Below, in pieces: positions 32,489-42,116 of a stretch of 64,000 nucleotides of DNA. The notes below the pieces were generated by a model, which was not told where the DNA came from, did no database searches, and saw nothing but the letters and a program-made list of their open reading frames with translations. Made by a program: the position numbers and the translations under genes. Numbering within the stretch: position 1 is the stretch's first letter; each line of letters begins with the position of its first letter. The stretch is from positions 1 to 64,000 of the forward strand of contig JAJRUZ010000042.1 of the NCBI GenBank assembly GCA_024277525.1, in the 5' to 3' direction. Origin of the DNA: Caldifarciminota bacterium. Lineage in GTDB: Bacteria > Hydrothermota > Hydrothermia > Hydrothermales > JAJRUZ01.

Positions 32489-34033
32489 TCAAATATAACT
32501 CAACCAGTATTCCCGATCAAGGGTCCTGTAATTTATTGCCTCTGCTACATGATGCGGCTTTATATGTTTTGAACACTCAAGATCCGCTATGGTACGTGAT
32601 AATTTCAATATTCTGGAATAAGCTCTTGCAGATAAACCTAAGGTTTCCATCGCCTTTAATATAAGATTCTCACACTCCCCATCAATTTCTATATATTTCT
32701 TTATTAATCCTGAATCAAGATGAGAATTAGAATAAATACCTTTTTCATTTTTATATCTCTCAAGCTGAATTTCCCTCGCTTTGATCACTCTCTCCTTTAT
32801 TCTCTCCGAAGGCTCTCCTTCTTCTTTATCTTTAAGCTCCTCCGGAGATAAAGCAGGAACCTCAATGTGTATGTCAATTCTGTCAAGTAAAGGACCGGAT
32901 ATTTTTCTCGTATATCTCCTTATCTCATTTGCAGTACATCTGCACTCCCTTCTTCTGTCAGTCAAATAACCGCATGGACAGGGATTCATCGCAGCAATAA
33001 GCATGAATCTTGAAGGATAAGAAAGCGAAGTTTTCGCCCTTGAAATTGAAACAAACCCATCCTCAAGAGGCTGCCTCAGAACCTCGAGTACATCCCTTTT
33101 AAATTCCGGCAATTCGTCAAGAAATAAAACACCGTGATGAGCAAGAGAAACTTCTCCTGGCTTCGGAATCTGTCCTCCTCCTATCATCCCTGCTGAGGAG
33201 ATTGTGTGATGAGGGGACCTGAAGGGTCTTGTTGCTAAAAGAGGCTTGTCAGGAGGCAATGTCCCTGAAACAGAATGTATTTTTGTAACTTCAAGTGCCT
33301 CCTCAAGAGAAAGGGGAGGCAAAATCGAAGGAACCCTCCTCGCAAGCATTGTCTTTCCCGAACCCGGCGGACCTATCATTAAAACATTATGCCCTCCTGC
33401 TGCTGCAATTTCCAATGCTCTTTTCGCATGAACCTGCCCTTTTACATCTTTAAAGTCCTCTTTATAAGTCGAAAGAACCTTAAAAATGGAAACCTTGTCC
33501 ACCTTGAAAGGTTCCAAACTTTTTTCATTTTTTAAAATTTCTATTGTATGGTTCAATGTTTTAACAGGATAGACATTCAATCCGTCAACAAGAGCAGCCT
33601 CTTTTGCATTTTCTTCGGGCACAAATAGATTATCTATTCCCTTTTCTTTCAACAAAAGAGCCACAGGCAAAACCCCTTTTACTTTTCTCAATTTTCCGTC
33701 AAGGGATAACTCTCCGAGAAATGCCTTGTTTTTCAGAATATAAGATTCAATAAGCCCGGCTGATGCCAATATTCCGAGTGCTATCGGAAGGTCAAATCCT
33801 GCCCCTTCCTTCTTGATATCAGCAGGTGCCAGATTTATAACTATTTTTTTAACCGGTAATTGAAACCCGGAATTTTTAATTGCGGATAAAACCCTTTCTT
33901 TTGATTCCTTAACAGCAGTTTCGGGCAGACCAACAAGTGTATATCCTGGAAGACCATGAGACAGGTCAACTTCTACCTCAACAAGAAATCCGTTTATCCC
34001 GAAATAGGAGGCAGATATAACCTTCTCAACCAT
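32489..34033 (-). CDS. comM: YifB/ComM family magnesium-chelatase-like AAA+ ATPase
   Basis: The 514-residue protein has an N-terminal Lon-protease-like S5 fold region (SYFGINGFLVEVEVDLSHGLPGYTLVGLPETAVKES). The AAA+ core follows: Walker A GPPGSGKTMLARRVPSIL, Walker B HGVLFLDELPEFKRDVLE, and AAMNPCPCGYLTD with a Cys cluster. The C-terminal lid is typical of YifB. ComM homologues are branch-migration helicases in natural transformation. It starts 7 nt after sixA ends, so the two are probably co-transcribed. Confidence 0.92.
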   Translation of the reverse strand: MVEKVISASYFGINGFLVEVEVDLSHGLPGYTLVGLPETAVKESKERVLSAIKNSGFQLPVKKIVINLAPADIKKEGAGFDLPIALGILASAGLIESYILKNKAFLGELSLDGKLRKVKGVLPVALLLKEKGIDNLFVPEENAKEAALVDGLNVYPVKTLNHTIEILKNEKSLEPFKVDKVSIFKVLSTYKEDFKDVKGQVHAKRALEIAAAGGHNVLMIGPPGSGKTMLARRVPSILPPLSLEEALEVTKIHSVSGTLPPDKPLLATRPFRSPHHTISSAGMIGGGQIPKPGEVSLAHHGVLFLDELPEFKRDVLEVLRQPLEDGFVSISRAKTSLSYPSRFMLIAAMNPCPCGYLTDRRRECRCTANEIRRYTRKISGPLLDRIDIHIEVPALSPEELKDKEEGEPSERIKERVIKAREIQLERYKNEKGIYSNSHLDSGLIKKYIEIDGECENLILKAMETLGLSARAYSRILKLSRTIADLECSKHIKPHHVAEAINYRTLDREYWLSYI

Positions 34034-34040
34034 GATAATT

Positions 34041-34499
34041 TTAAAGAACCGAAGGAATAATTAAAAACTTTATTTTGAATTCATTATTTTCTTTTAAAAT
34101 ACAGATGCATCCCGCGTATTCAAATTTTATAATTTCTTTCTCTGAATCTCCGACCAATAAAAGAGAAGCAAGTCTTGAAAGGAAAGGGAGATGCCCGACT
34201 AACATTATATCCTTATCCTCTTTTTTTAAAGCATCAAGCCAATATCCGGGATCATCAAGAGGATTTAAATTCTCCCTCTTTTCAACAATTTGAGGATTCA
34301 GATATTTTGCATAAATAAAAGCAGTTTCTTCTGCCCTTGTTTTTCCGCTGTGATATATTTTATCTATTTTAATATTTCTTTCCGCCAAAAATTTTGCGAC
34401 TTTTTCCGCATCTTTCCTGCCTTTTTCGGTAAGATGTCTTTCAGGGTCTTCTTCCTTTGATTTTGCCTCACCGTGCTGAACAAGAAATATCAAACCCAT
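34041..34499 (-). CDS. sixA: SixA-like phosphohistidine phosphatase
   Basis: The 152-residue protein has the histidine phosphatase N-terminus LIFLVQHGEAKSKEEDPERHLTEKGRKDAEKVA. The catalytic His follows Gln instead of the usual Arg of R-H-G, a variant I recall from other SixA-like proteins. HSGKTRAEETA and MLVGHLPFLSRLASLL supply the other conserved residues, including the second His. It would dephosphorylate phosphohistidine or small substrates. Divergent leaderless-type promoters separate it from the UbiA-like gene. Confidence 0.8.
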   Translation of the reverse strand: MGLIFLVQHGEAKSKEEDPERHLTEKGRKDAEKVAKFLAERNIKIDKIYHSGKTRAEETAFIYAKYLNPQIVEKRENLNPLDDPGYWLDALKKEDKDIMLVGHLPFLSRLASLLLVGDSEKEIIKFEYAGCICILKENNEFKIKFLIIPSVL

Positions 34500-34505
34500 A
34501 AATAA

Positions 34506-34546
34506 ATTTTAAAATTTTTAAAAATGTAAATTCAAATCCGTAAAAT
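34506..34546. promoter_or_regulatory. Divergent leaderless-type promoters between sixA and the UbiA-like gene
   Basis: Minus-strand TAAAAT (34511-34506) lies 6 nt before the sixA ATG, and plus-strand TAAAAT (34541-34546) lies 7 nt before ATG 34554. The whole intergenic space is only 54 nt, and neither gene has a Shine-Dalgarno. Confidence 0.55.
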
Positions 34547-34553
34547 TTAATTT

Positions 34554-35429
34554 ATGAGCAATTTTCCGAAAAGATTTTATCTCTATCTCAAAGAAAGATT
34601 TCCGCCGTTTTTATATTTCATTTTTATACTCCTTTTTTTCTTCTCCATTTACCTCTCAACAGAACCTGCAAAATTCTCATGCTTTACAATATTGGGCTTT
34701 TTAACCGTGTTTTTGGTCTTCCTTCATTTAAGATTAATGGATGAAATAAAAGATTTTGAAGAGGATAAACTATATTTCCCCGATAGACCCGTACAAAGAG
34801 GATTAATTTCTTTAAAAGAAATAAAAGTTGTTCTTTTGATAACAATATTTGCCGAAATTCTCCTTAATATGTTTCTGAGTTTAAAAATCTTTATATCCTT
34901 TTTATTTGTGCTTTTCTATTCCTTTCTTATGTTTTTTGAATTCTTTTTGAAAAAAATTTTAAGAAAAAATATTTTGTATTATTCATTGCCCCATCTTTTG
35001 ATAATTCCCTTATTAGCCTTTTATATTTTTCAATACAACCCCGACTTTGCCCTTGCACCTCACTCTTTGTTATTGCTAATCTTTGTTTATTCTTCAGGAC
35101 TTTGTCTCGAAATTTCAAGAAAATTAACCCTTCCATCTTCTCATTTACCACCTTTTTATTCCTACACCCACGCTATCGGTTTTAAAAATGCTTTTCTTAT
35201 CCTTATTTTTTCCCATTTGGTCTCTATATTTTTAATATTATATTTCCTCATCCTGAGAGGCAAAAATTTTTCTATCCCTTTGGGTTATTTAATATTTTCT
35301 TTATTTTCCATCCTTTACAGCTTTTTTCTTTTTCAAAAAACCTCCCCTGATTTCACAAAAAAAATTACTTTTTCTTATAATATTTACGTTTTTATTACCT
35401 ATCTTTTTGTTTTGATTGCTTCATTATGA
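34554..35429 (+). CDS. UbiA-like prenyltransferase, membrane protein
   Basis: The 291-residue protein has about eight to nine membrane helices. LHLRLMDEIKDFEEDKLYFPDRPVQRGLIS near residues 60-90 is the acidic D-x3-D prenyl-diphosphate motif followed by the P-x-R-P-x2-R-G signature of UbiA enzymes. It would attach a polyprenyl group to an acceptor at the membrane; the acceptor is unknown. The stop overlaps the next start in ATGA. Confidence 0.75.
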   Translation: MSNFPKRFYLYLKERFPPFLYFIFILLFFFSIYLSTEPAKFSCFTILGFLTVFLVFLHLRLMDEIKDFEEDKLYFPDRPVQRGLISLKEIKVVLLITIFAEILLNMFLSLKIFISFLFVLFYSFLMFFEFFLKKILRKNILYYSLPHLLIIPLLAFYIFQYNPDFALAPHSLLLLIFVYSSGLCLEISRKLTLPSSHLPPFYSYTHAIGFKNAFLILIFSHLVSIFLILYFLILRGKNFSIPLGYLIFSLFSILYSFFLFQKTSPDFTKKITFSYNIYVFITYLFVLIASL

Positions 35430-37918
35430 GAATTGTTGATATTAAAAAAGATAAAAAAATTAATCTGGAAGAACTCGGAGGAAAGGGAAAAAATCTTTAC
35501 CTCCTTTATAAAGCCGGATTCAATATACCCGATTTTTTTGTTATTCCCCTATCCTTTTTTCAGGATTTTATAAAACCTGTAATAAACAAGATTAGAGATA
35601 TAGAAAAAGAATGTATTAAAAATCCTAATCCTGCTGAAATAAGCAGAAAAATGAAAACACTTTTTGATAGTCTTGAATTCACATCAACACAAATTAAAGA
35701 AATAAAAGATTTTTTAAATATTTATAATTTTGAAAAAATTGCGGTTCGTTCATCCTGTGAACTTGAAGATGAGAAAGGTCTTTCTTTCGCAGGGCAATAT
35801 GATTCGTTTTTAAATGTTGAAAAAAGTAAAATTTTTGAAGCAATAAAAAAAGTTTATTCATCTCTGTTTTCCGAGAGAGCAATAGAATATAGAATGAAAA
35901 ATGATTTACCGATTTTTGATATAAAAATGGCTGCAATTGTGCAAAGAATGATTGATGCGGAGAAATCAGGAGTCATTTTTACCCAAAGTTTTTATGAACC
36001 GAATAAAATCACAATATCGATTACATCAGGACCGGGAGATAGGCTTGTAAAAGGAGAGAGTGTACCCGAACAAAGACTTTTTTATTACAGGGATAAAAAG
36101 AATTTTAATGTGCAGGGAGATAAAATTTTAACCTCTAAAGAGATAGAAAAAATTGTAGAACAAGCGCTTAAAATTGAGAAATTTTTCGGTTTTCCTCAAG
36201 ATATTGAATGGTGTTTTAAGGATGAAACCCTTTATATTCTTCAAGCCCGTCCTTTAAGTTTTATTAAAAATTATCTTGTATGGGATAATTCCAATATTAT
36301 AGAGAGCTTTCCGGGTCTTACAAAACCGCTCACTTTTTCAATAGCAAATGAATGTTATTTCATAATATATAAAACGGTGTGCAAGATACTCGGAGCAAGT
36401 GCTAAAAAAATAGAAGAAAATGAGGACATTTTCCTGAACATGATAGGTTATGTAAAAAACAGAATTTATTACAATCTTTTGAGTTGGTATAAAGCACTTG
36501 CTTTGCTCCCCGGATTTAAATATACAAAAGGATTCATGGAACAGATGATGGGATTGAGAGAAAAAAAGGAATTTAAAGAGGAAGAATTCAGGACAAAAAT
36601 TTTATCTTTACCTTTCCTTTTTTATACCTTTTTAAGAATTTTCATTAATTTTCTTTTAATTGATTTGAAAACAAAAAATTTCTTTAAAAATTTTGAACAA
36701 ACAATATCTTATGTTAAAAGAAAAGACTTCTCTCTCCTTTCTCCTTCGGAGTTGCTTGACATTTACTTCTATATGAGAAGAAGACTCATATATAAATGGA
36801 ATGCCCCTATAATAAACGATTTTTTCACAATGATATTTTTCGGACTTTTAAAGAAATTTGTTGAAAAAAGAACAACTGATAAAGAAATATTTGCTTATCT
36901 TCTATCCGGTGAGGAAAAAATGTGGAGTCTTTTACCTTTGATAGAGCTTGAAAGAATTGTAAAGAGAATAAGGGAAAAGAATGTAAAGGACTGGAAAAAA
37001 GATGAGGAAATTAAAAATTTAATTGAATATTATATGGAAAGATTCGGATACAGAACAATAAATGAATTGAAACTTGAAGAAAAAAGTTTAAAGGAAGATG
37101 AAGAATATTTGAGTTTTCTGATAAACAGTTTGATTGAAGTCCCGCTTGAAGAAAGAATGAAAAATTCAAAAGAAAATTTTAAAAAGGCAAAAAGAAAAAT
37201 GATTAACATTTTAAGGAAAAAACCATTTAGATTTTTATTTGATTATTCAGTTTTTAATTTTTTACTTACAAATGCACGAAAATGTATCAGAAGAAGGGAA
37301 GATATGAGATTTGCAAGAACTTTTATATTCGGGATATTGAGAGAGTTATTTAGAGAGATGGGTAGAAAATTTAAAATTCTTGATATAATAGAGAATGAGG
37401 AAGATGTATTTTATTTACATATAGGGGAAATAATTGGTCTTTTTAAAGGAACACTTATAAATGAGGACTTAAAGAGGATAATAAGAATAAGGAAAGAGGA
37501 ATTTGAAAAAAATAAAAAAACGGAATATTTCCCCGAACATTTTGAAACACATGAGATTGTATATAAGAATAAGATAGTTTCGGAAATTCATAAAGAAAAA
37601 GGAATTTTGAAGGGAATTCCTTGTGTTCCGGGTGTTGTTGAAGGAGAAGCGGTTATTGTTAAAGACCCGAAGAAAGCCGACTTTTTGAAAGACAAGATTA
37701 TAATAGCAGAGAGAACCGACCCCGGCTGGGTTCATATTTTCGGAATAGTCAGGGGAATAGTAGTGGAAAGAGGCAGTGCCTTATCACATTCTGCTATTAT
37801 AGCGAGGGAACTCGGGGTTCCCCTTGTGATAGGAGTTAAAAATGTAACCAGATTGTTAAAAAACGGAATGAGAATAAGAATGGATGCTTTTGAAGGTAAA
37901 ATCGAGGTTTTAAGTTGA
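35426..37918 (+). CDS. PEP synthase/rifampicin phosphotransferase-like protein
   Basis: The 830-residue protein has an N-terminal PPDK ATP-grasp domain (residues about 15-290). LGGKGKNLYLLYKAGFNIPDFFVI, VRSSCELEDEKGLSFAGQYDSFLNV and DIEWCFKDETLYILQARPLS are its markers. A long helical linker follows. The phosphohistidine swivel domain at the C-terminus contains GSALSHSAIIARELGVPLVIGV with the catalytic His. There is no TIM-barrel PEP domain, so this is the layout of small-molecule phosphotransferases such as the rifampicin enzyme rather than PEP synthase. Coupling to a UbiA-like enzyme suggests phosphorylation of a prenol or related compound; that is inference. Confidence 0.8.
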   Translation: MRIVDIKKDKKINLEELGGKGKNLYLLYKAGFNIPDFFVIPLSFFQDFIKPVINKIRDIEKECIKNPNPAEISRKMKTLFDSLEFTSTQIKEIKDFLNIYNFEKIAVRSSCELEDEKGLSFAGQYDSFLNVEKSKIFEAIKKVYSSLFSERAIEYRMKNDLPIFDIKMAAIVQRMIDAEKSGVIFTQSFYEPNKITISITSGPGDRLVKGESVPEQRLFYYRDKKNFNVQGDKILTSKEIEKIVEQALKIEKFFGFPQDIEWCFKDETLYILQARPLSFIKNYLVWDNSNIIESFPGLTKPLTFSIANECYFIIYKTVCKILGASAKKIEENEDIFLNMIGYVKNRIYYNLLSWYKALALLPGFKYTKGFMEQMMGLREKKEFKEEEFRTKILSLPFLFYTFLRIFINFLLIDLKTKNFFKNFEQTISYVKRKDFSLLSPSELLDIYFYMRRRLIYKWNAPIINDFFTMIFFGLLKKFVEKRTTDKEIFAYLLSGEEKMWSLLPLIELERIVKRIREKNVKDWKKDEEIKNLIEYYMERFGYRTINELKLEEKSLKEDEEYLSFLINSLIEVPLEERMKNSKENFKKAKRKMINILRKKPFRFLFDYSVFNFLLTNARKCIRRREDMRFARTFIFGILRELFREMGRKFKILDIIENEEDVFYLHIGEIIGLFKGTLINEDLKRIIRIRKEEFEKNKKTEYFPEHFETHEIVYKNKIVSEIHKEKGILKGIPCVPGVVEGEAVIVKDPKKADFLKDKIIIAERTDPGWVHIFGIVRGIVVERGSALSHSAIIARELGVPLVIGVKNVTRLLKNGMRIRMDAFEGKIEVLS

Positions 37919-38028
37919 GTGCGAAAAAAGTTTGTGCCCGAAGGAAATTGCAAGGGGTGATATATTACAAATGCTTTATTGTTTATCCCGGAGGAAATTA
38001 AAAATTTACATTGAAAGATAGCTTATTT

Positions 38029-38034
38029 TATAAT
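38029..38034 (+). promoter_or_regulatory. -10 element for leaderless transcript
   Basis: TATAAT ends 6 nt before ATG 38041. A TTGAAA at 38011 has only a 12-nt spacer and is unlikely to serve as its -35. Confidence 0.5.
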
Positions 38035-38040
38035 TAATTG

Positions 38041-38604
38041 ATGCTTTTAATACTTTTTTCATTAAATTTTTATTCAGGATTTGGGATATTTAACGGTCTT
38101 TCCGAATTCGTAAATTTAACTTACGGATTTATCCCTTGTTTTAACATGGGTATTGAAGGAAAAGGAACTATAGAGTATTTTGAAGAGATAGAACTTTTGG
38201 GGGATAAAGGAGCATATTCTTATTGTTATCTGAGTAATAAGCGTGAATTAAAAATGTCCTTTTACGGGTTTTTATTTAAAGCAGGGATAAATTTTTCGGA
38301 AGAATTATCTTTATTAAAAAATCTTGGAATAGGGGTGATATTGGGATGGATTAAGGAAAAAAGACCTTTGGATTACACCGACGGTAACTCGACAGAAATT
38401 TTGGAAGGGTCAGATACTGCTCCCGGAATTTTTTTCTATTTTAAAACAGGCAAACATGAGCTGTTTCACAAAATTAAAACAAATTTAAGAGCCGAAATGC
38501 TTTTTATCTCCTTCAGAACAATCAGAATCTCTTATGATTATCTCTATATTTCCGGGCTTTCACTTGATGGAATAAAAATAAATCTTATTTTTTATTATGA
38601 GTAG
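38041..38604 (+). CDS. Secreted beta-rich protein, possibly outer-membrane, unknown
   Basis: The protein of about 187 residues starts with a hydrophobic leader (LLILFSLNFYSGFGIFN) and alternates short beta-strand-like segments ending in aromatic residues. It finishes KINLIFYYE, reminiscent of a beta-barrel C-terminal strand. No family is recognised. It overlaps the next, frameshifted gene by 8 nt. Confidence 0.5.
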   Translation: MLLILFSLNFYSGFGIFNGLSEFVNLTYGFIPCFNMGIEGKGTIEYFEEIELLGDKGAYSYCYLSNKRELKMSFYGFLFKAGINFSEELSLLKNLGIGVILGWIKEKRPLDYTDGNSTEILEGSDTAPGIFFYFKTGKHELFHKIKTNLRAEMLFISFRTIRISYDYLYISGLSLDGIKINLIFYYE

Positions 38605-39527
38605 TTGTTTGATTTTTTTAATTTTCAACACAGAACCGCTTCCACCCTATTCCTTCTTTTTTAATGGCGTGATATGGATTTATAAGAATAAAAAAAACCG
38701 AGGTTTTAATCCATTCCTATCCTTTTTACATCTATTATTCAGTAACGGATTCAAATTACTATAATCTTGTTATTCCATTCAAAGATATGCCTGATAGCGT
38801 GAAGATTTTACATTCCAGTATATTTGATGAGATTTCATATATATCAGAACCTGTTGTGATAAAAAATAATAAAATATTATCCTGCTTTTACTTGAATAAA
38901 ACTTCTGAATCATCAGAATATCCTCCGCCTCTGTCATATTATTCTGATATAACACCATATTTTAAAATTGATATTCTTTATGAAAAGAACATCGATTCAC
39001 TTGTTTCAAAAATCAATAATCTGGGCTATAAGATAAATAACGAACAAATAAGTTTATTATCACTTTATTTAAATGAAAATTTCAGATACTTTGTAATCTT
39101 CAGAGATACATCAGAAGGATATTATTCTTTTTATAAAACCATCATCAGAATTTTCTTTTACGATTCAATCGACACAGTTCCTATCAGAATTATTTCAAAT
39201 TCATCCAAAGATTTTTATTTCTTTACAATCGGATATCATAAGACTAAAATAAAAAATTTTGAACTTCTTTATGCTGAAAAATTTGATTTAAATGAACTGA
39301 ATTTTGTAAATAATTGTTTACATAATTTAAATGTATATCTGGAAAAGGATATGTTTCTGACATCCTTTAAGTCGGGTTCTGTTGATTTGTTTTTAAAAAT
39401 TCAGAAAAACTCGGATGATTCCGAATATCAAAGAATCATTTACAGTTTTCTTTACTTTTTTGAACCAACAATTATTTTAATCCTTTTATTTTCCTTCTTA
39501 CTTATTTTAAATTTTCATTCTGAGTGA
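38597..39527 (+). pseudogene. Unknown secreted/membrane-anchored protein, split by a frameshift in an A8 run
   Basis: From ATG 38597 the frame reads MSSCLIFLIFNTEPLPPYSF and NGVIWIYKNKK, then fails soon after A8 (38690-38697). The frame one base over continues without break: TEVLIHSYPFYIYYSVTDSN, VIPFKDMPDSV and onward to TGA 39525-39527. Removing one A joins them into a protein of about 309 residues. It ends in a hydrophobic anchor (PTIILILLFSFLLILNF) and may be exposed outside the cytoplasm. I recognise no domain. The intact downstream frame suggests a recent lesion, slippage rescue or an assembly error. Confidence 0.55.
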
Positions 39528-39640
39528 CTTTCCGAAGTTTAAATTTCACTTTTTGATTTGAAGACCTTCACTTTACACGGTTTTCCAGAAACACCCTTGG
39601 GTTAACTGATTTGTTTTAGTAATTTTTTTCCTTTTTTCTT

Positions 39641-39646
39641 TATAAT
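39641..39646 (+). promoter_or_regulatory. -10 element for leaderless metG transcript
   Basis: TATAAT ends 6 nt before the metG ATG. No Shine-Dalgarno is present; the upstream sequence is T-rich. Confidence 0.55.
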
Positions 39647-39652
39647 TTTCTT

Positions 39653-41641
39653 ATGGAAAAAATACTTGTTACTTCCGCGTTGCCTTATGCAAATGGTCCT
39701 TTACATTTAGGACACATAGCAGGCTGTTATCTTCCTTCTGATATTTATGTGAGATATTTGAGAATAAAAGGGAAAAAGGTTATCCATATATGCGGGACCG
39801 ATGAACATGGTGTCCCCATTACAATAAGTGCTGAAAAGGAAAATAAGACTCCTCAGGAACTTGTTGATTATTATTATGAAATAATAAAAAATTCCTTTGA
39901 AAAACTCGGAATTTCTTTTGAATATTTCGGAAGAACTTCAACAGAGCGTCATAAAAAACTTTCTCAGGAGTTCTTTTTAAAAATTTACGAAAAGGGATAT
40001 ATAGAGAAAAGAGAAGAGAAGAATTATTATTGTGAAAACTGTAAAAGATTTTTACCTGACAGATACATTGAGGGGACATGTCCTCATTGTGGTGCAGAGG
40101 GAGCAAGGGGTGACCAGTGTGAGAGTTGTGGAAGATGGCTTGAAGCTTTTGAACTTCTAAACCCGAAATGTAAAATTTGCGGTAACACACCTGTTTTAAA
40201 AGATACTTTTAATTATTACTTTCTTTTGCCCAAATTAAAAGATGATTTGAAAAAATGGCTTGAAGAGAAAGAAAACTGGAAGGATTTTGTAAGAAATTTT
40301 GCCCTTTCATGGACCACAGAAGGTCTGAGAGCCAGGTCAATAACACGGGATTTATCATGGGGTGTGCCTGTTCCCTTGGAGGAGGCAGAGGGAAAGGTTT
40401 TATATGTATGGTTTGATGCTCCAATAGGTTACATCTCGATAACACAGGAATGGGCAAACAAAAATAATGAGAATTGGGAAGACTGGTGGAAAAACAAAGA
40501 AGTAAAACTCATTCATTTTCTTGGAAAGGATAACATTGTTTTTCATGCTGTTATATGGCCTGCAATGCTCATTGCTCACGGTGAGTATATTCTTCCTGAT
40601 GAAATTCCCGCAAATCAGTATCTTGTTATGAAAGGCGGAAAAATGTCCACATCCAGGGGAATGGCTTTATGGCTGGATGATTTTCTCGACCGGTACCCTG
40701 CCGATTATGTGAGGTTCGGAGTTGCGAGAGTTTTGCCCGAGACAAAGGACTCCGAATTTTCCCTTGAAGATTTTGAAAGGGAGTGTGACACATATCTTGC
40801 AAACGACATAGGAAACCTTGTCTCAAGGGTTTTCAGATTATTTGAGAAATATTTTAATAACAGGGTACCTGAGGGAGAAACTTCAGGAGAATACGAAAAT
40901 AGGATGTGGGAAATAATCAATTCAAAGATTGTAAAAATAGAGAAAAATTTCGAAAGCTTTAAATTCAGACAGACATTGCAGGATATAATTGAAATTGCCC
41001 AGGAAGTCAATAGATACATTGATTTTACAAAACCCTGGGATGTTCTGAAAAAAGATAAGGAAGAAGGTGGAAAAATAATTTATAATTCCCTTTCTGCAAT
41101 AAGATTGCTTTCTGTTCTTTTATACCCCTATTTACCTTTTACAATGAAAACCTTGAGGGATTCTTTGAATTTAGGAGAACCTTCCTGGGATGAGGTTAAA
41201 AATCCCTTTTTAAATGAAGGTGAAGTTTTGAAATCCCCGCCCATATTATTTCCGAGAATCAGGGGGAAGGTCAAGGAGGAAGTTACCGAAGAGAAAGAGG
41301 AGGAACCCAAGGAGGAATACATTACTTACGAAGAATTCAGGAAGGTTAAACTTGTTGTCGGAAAGGTTTTGAATGTGTATGATATCGAAGGTGCTGATAA
41401 GTTGTATAAACTTGAAGTTGATACAGGTGATAGAGTGAGAACAATTGTTGCAGGAATAAGGGAACATTATAAGAAAGAGGAATTAGAAGGTAAAAATATT
41501 ATAATTGTAGCAAATTTAAAGCCAAGAAAAATAAGAGGAATTTTATCAGAGGGAATGCTTCTTGCAGCAGAGGATAAGGATGGAAGGGTTATAATTCTTA
41601 CAACTGAGAAGGAGACAGAGCCAGGGCTGGGAGTGCTATAG
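39653..41641 (+). CDS. metG: Methionyl-tRNA synthetase
   Basis: The 662-residue class I synthetase has the HIGH-type motif PYANGPLHLGHIAG near residue 11. Its zinc domain has four C-x2-C knuckles (CENC, CPHC, CESC, CKIC, residues about 126-180). FLGKDNIVFHAVIWPAML precedes the signature loop GGKMSTSRG. A C-terminal tRNA-binding OB domain (FRKVKLVVGKVLNVYDIEGADKLYKL) is fused on after a Glu/Lys-rich linker. It charges initiator and elongator tRNA-Met. It is a single gene with a leaderless-type promoter. Confidence 0.97.
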   Translation: MEKILVTSALPYANGPLHLGHIAGCYLPSDIYVRYLRIKGKKVIHICGTDEHGVPITISAEKENKTPQELVDYYYEIIKNSFEKLGISFEYFGRTSTERHKKLSQEFFLKIYEKGYIEKREEKNYYCENCKRFLPDRYIEGTCPHCGAEGARGDQCESCGRWLEAFELLNPKCKICGNTPVLKDTFNYYFLLPKLKDDLKKWLEEKENWKDFVRNFALSWTTEGLRARSITRDLSWGVPVPLEEAEGKVLYVWFDAPIGYISITQEWANKNNENWEDWWKNKEVKLIHFLGKDNIVFHAVIWPAMLIAHGEYILPDEIPANQYLVMKGGKMSTSRGMALWLDDFLDRYPADYVRFGVARVLPETKDSEFSLEDFERECDTYLANDIGNLVSRVFRLFEKYFNNRVPEGETSGEYENRMWEIINSKIVKIEKNFESFKFRQTLQDIIEIAQEVNRYIDFTKPWDVLKKDKEEGGKIIYNSLSAIRLLSVLLYPYLPFTMKTLRDSLNLGEPSWDEVKNPFLNEGEVLKSPPILFPRIRGKVKEEVTEEKEEEPKEEYITYEEFRKVKLVVGKVLNVYDIEGADKLYKLEVDTGDRVRTIVAGIREHYKKEELEGKNIIIVANLKPRKIRGILSEGMLLAAEDKDGRVIILTTEKETEPGLGVL

Positions 41642-41810
41642 TGTAATATCTACGGAGATGGACCCCAGGTGGTAGGTGTTCGAGTATGAGGGGTGGGAGT
41701 GCCCTAAGAGGTTTTTAGGTATTTTGTGGTATTGGGAGAGTTGAGAGTAGGGTGTTTTACCTTTAAGGTTTTTACCGAAATTTTTTCATCAGAAAAACAT
41801 AAAAATCTCG
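41642..41810 (+). other. G-rich non-coding stretch with many GAG/TAG triplets
   Basis: No gene is visible. Between 41655 and 41750 there are twelve GAG or TAG triplets on the plus strand, which is unusual against the A/T-rich surroundings. The stretch may be a remnant of foreign DNA next to the insertion sequence. Confidence 0.3.
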
Positions 41811-41948
41811 TTATTTTGTCTTTTTTCTTATCTCAATTATCATTTTTTCAATTTCTTCCGGAGTTTTATTTGGCATTTTCTTAGGTCTTTTTGATTTCGG
41901 TTTTAATCCTTCTTCACCTTTTTCTTTATAAAATCTGAGAACCTTCAT
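41811..41948 (-). pseudogene. Fragment of a helix-turn-helix transposase/integrase-type protein
   Basis: Forty-five codons read VLRFYKEKGEEGLKPKSKRP, then KKMPNKTPEEIEKMIIEIRKK. This is the end of the first HTH and the inter-HTH linker common to IS481/IS630-type or homeodomain-like transposases (W/F-x-R-Y-x2-G-x-x-G-L). Both the N-terminal HTH and the catalytic domain are missing. The fragment begins at the edge of the IS256 element, so it was probably cut by that insertion. Confidence 0.5.
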
Positions 41949-42116
41949 AGTGGCAGTTTAATTGTGTATGATATGTTAAAGTTGAGGTGTTATTCAAGTT
42001 AGGTTTATTTTTCATTTTTGGTATTTATCAAAGAAGAAAGAGAAGTGGGGTAATTTATGTTTTGTTCTTTTTTCATTCAATTCTTTTATAATGATAAACA
42101 GGATTTTTCGGCTGAT

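Noticed and set aside
38011-38034. A normal -35/-10 promoter before 38041
   Set aside because: TTGAAA and TATAAT are only 12 nt apart, too short for sigma-70. Only the -10 was kept.
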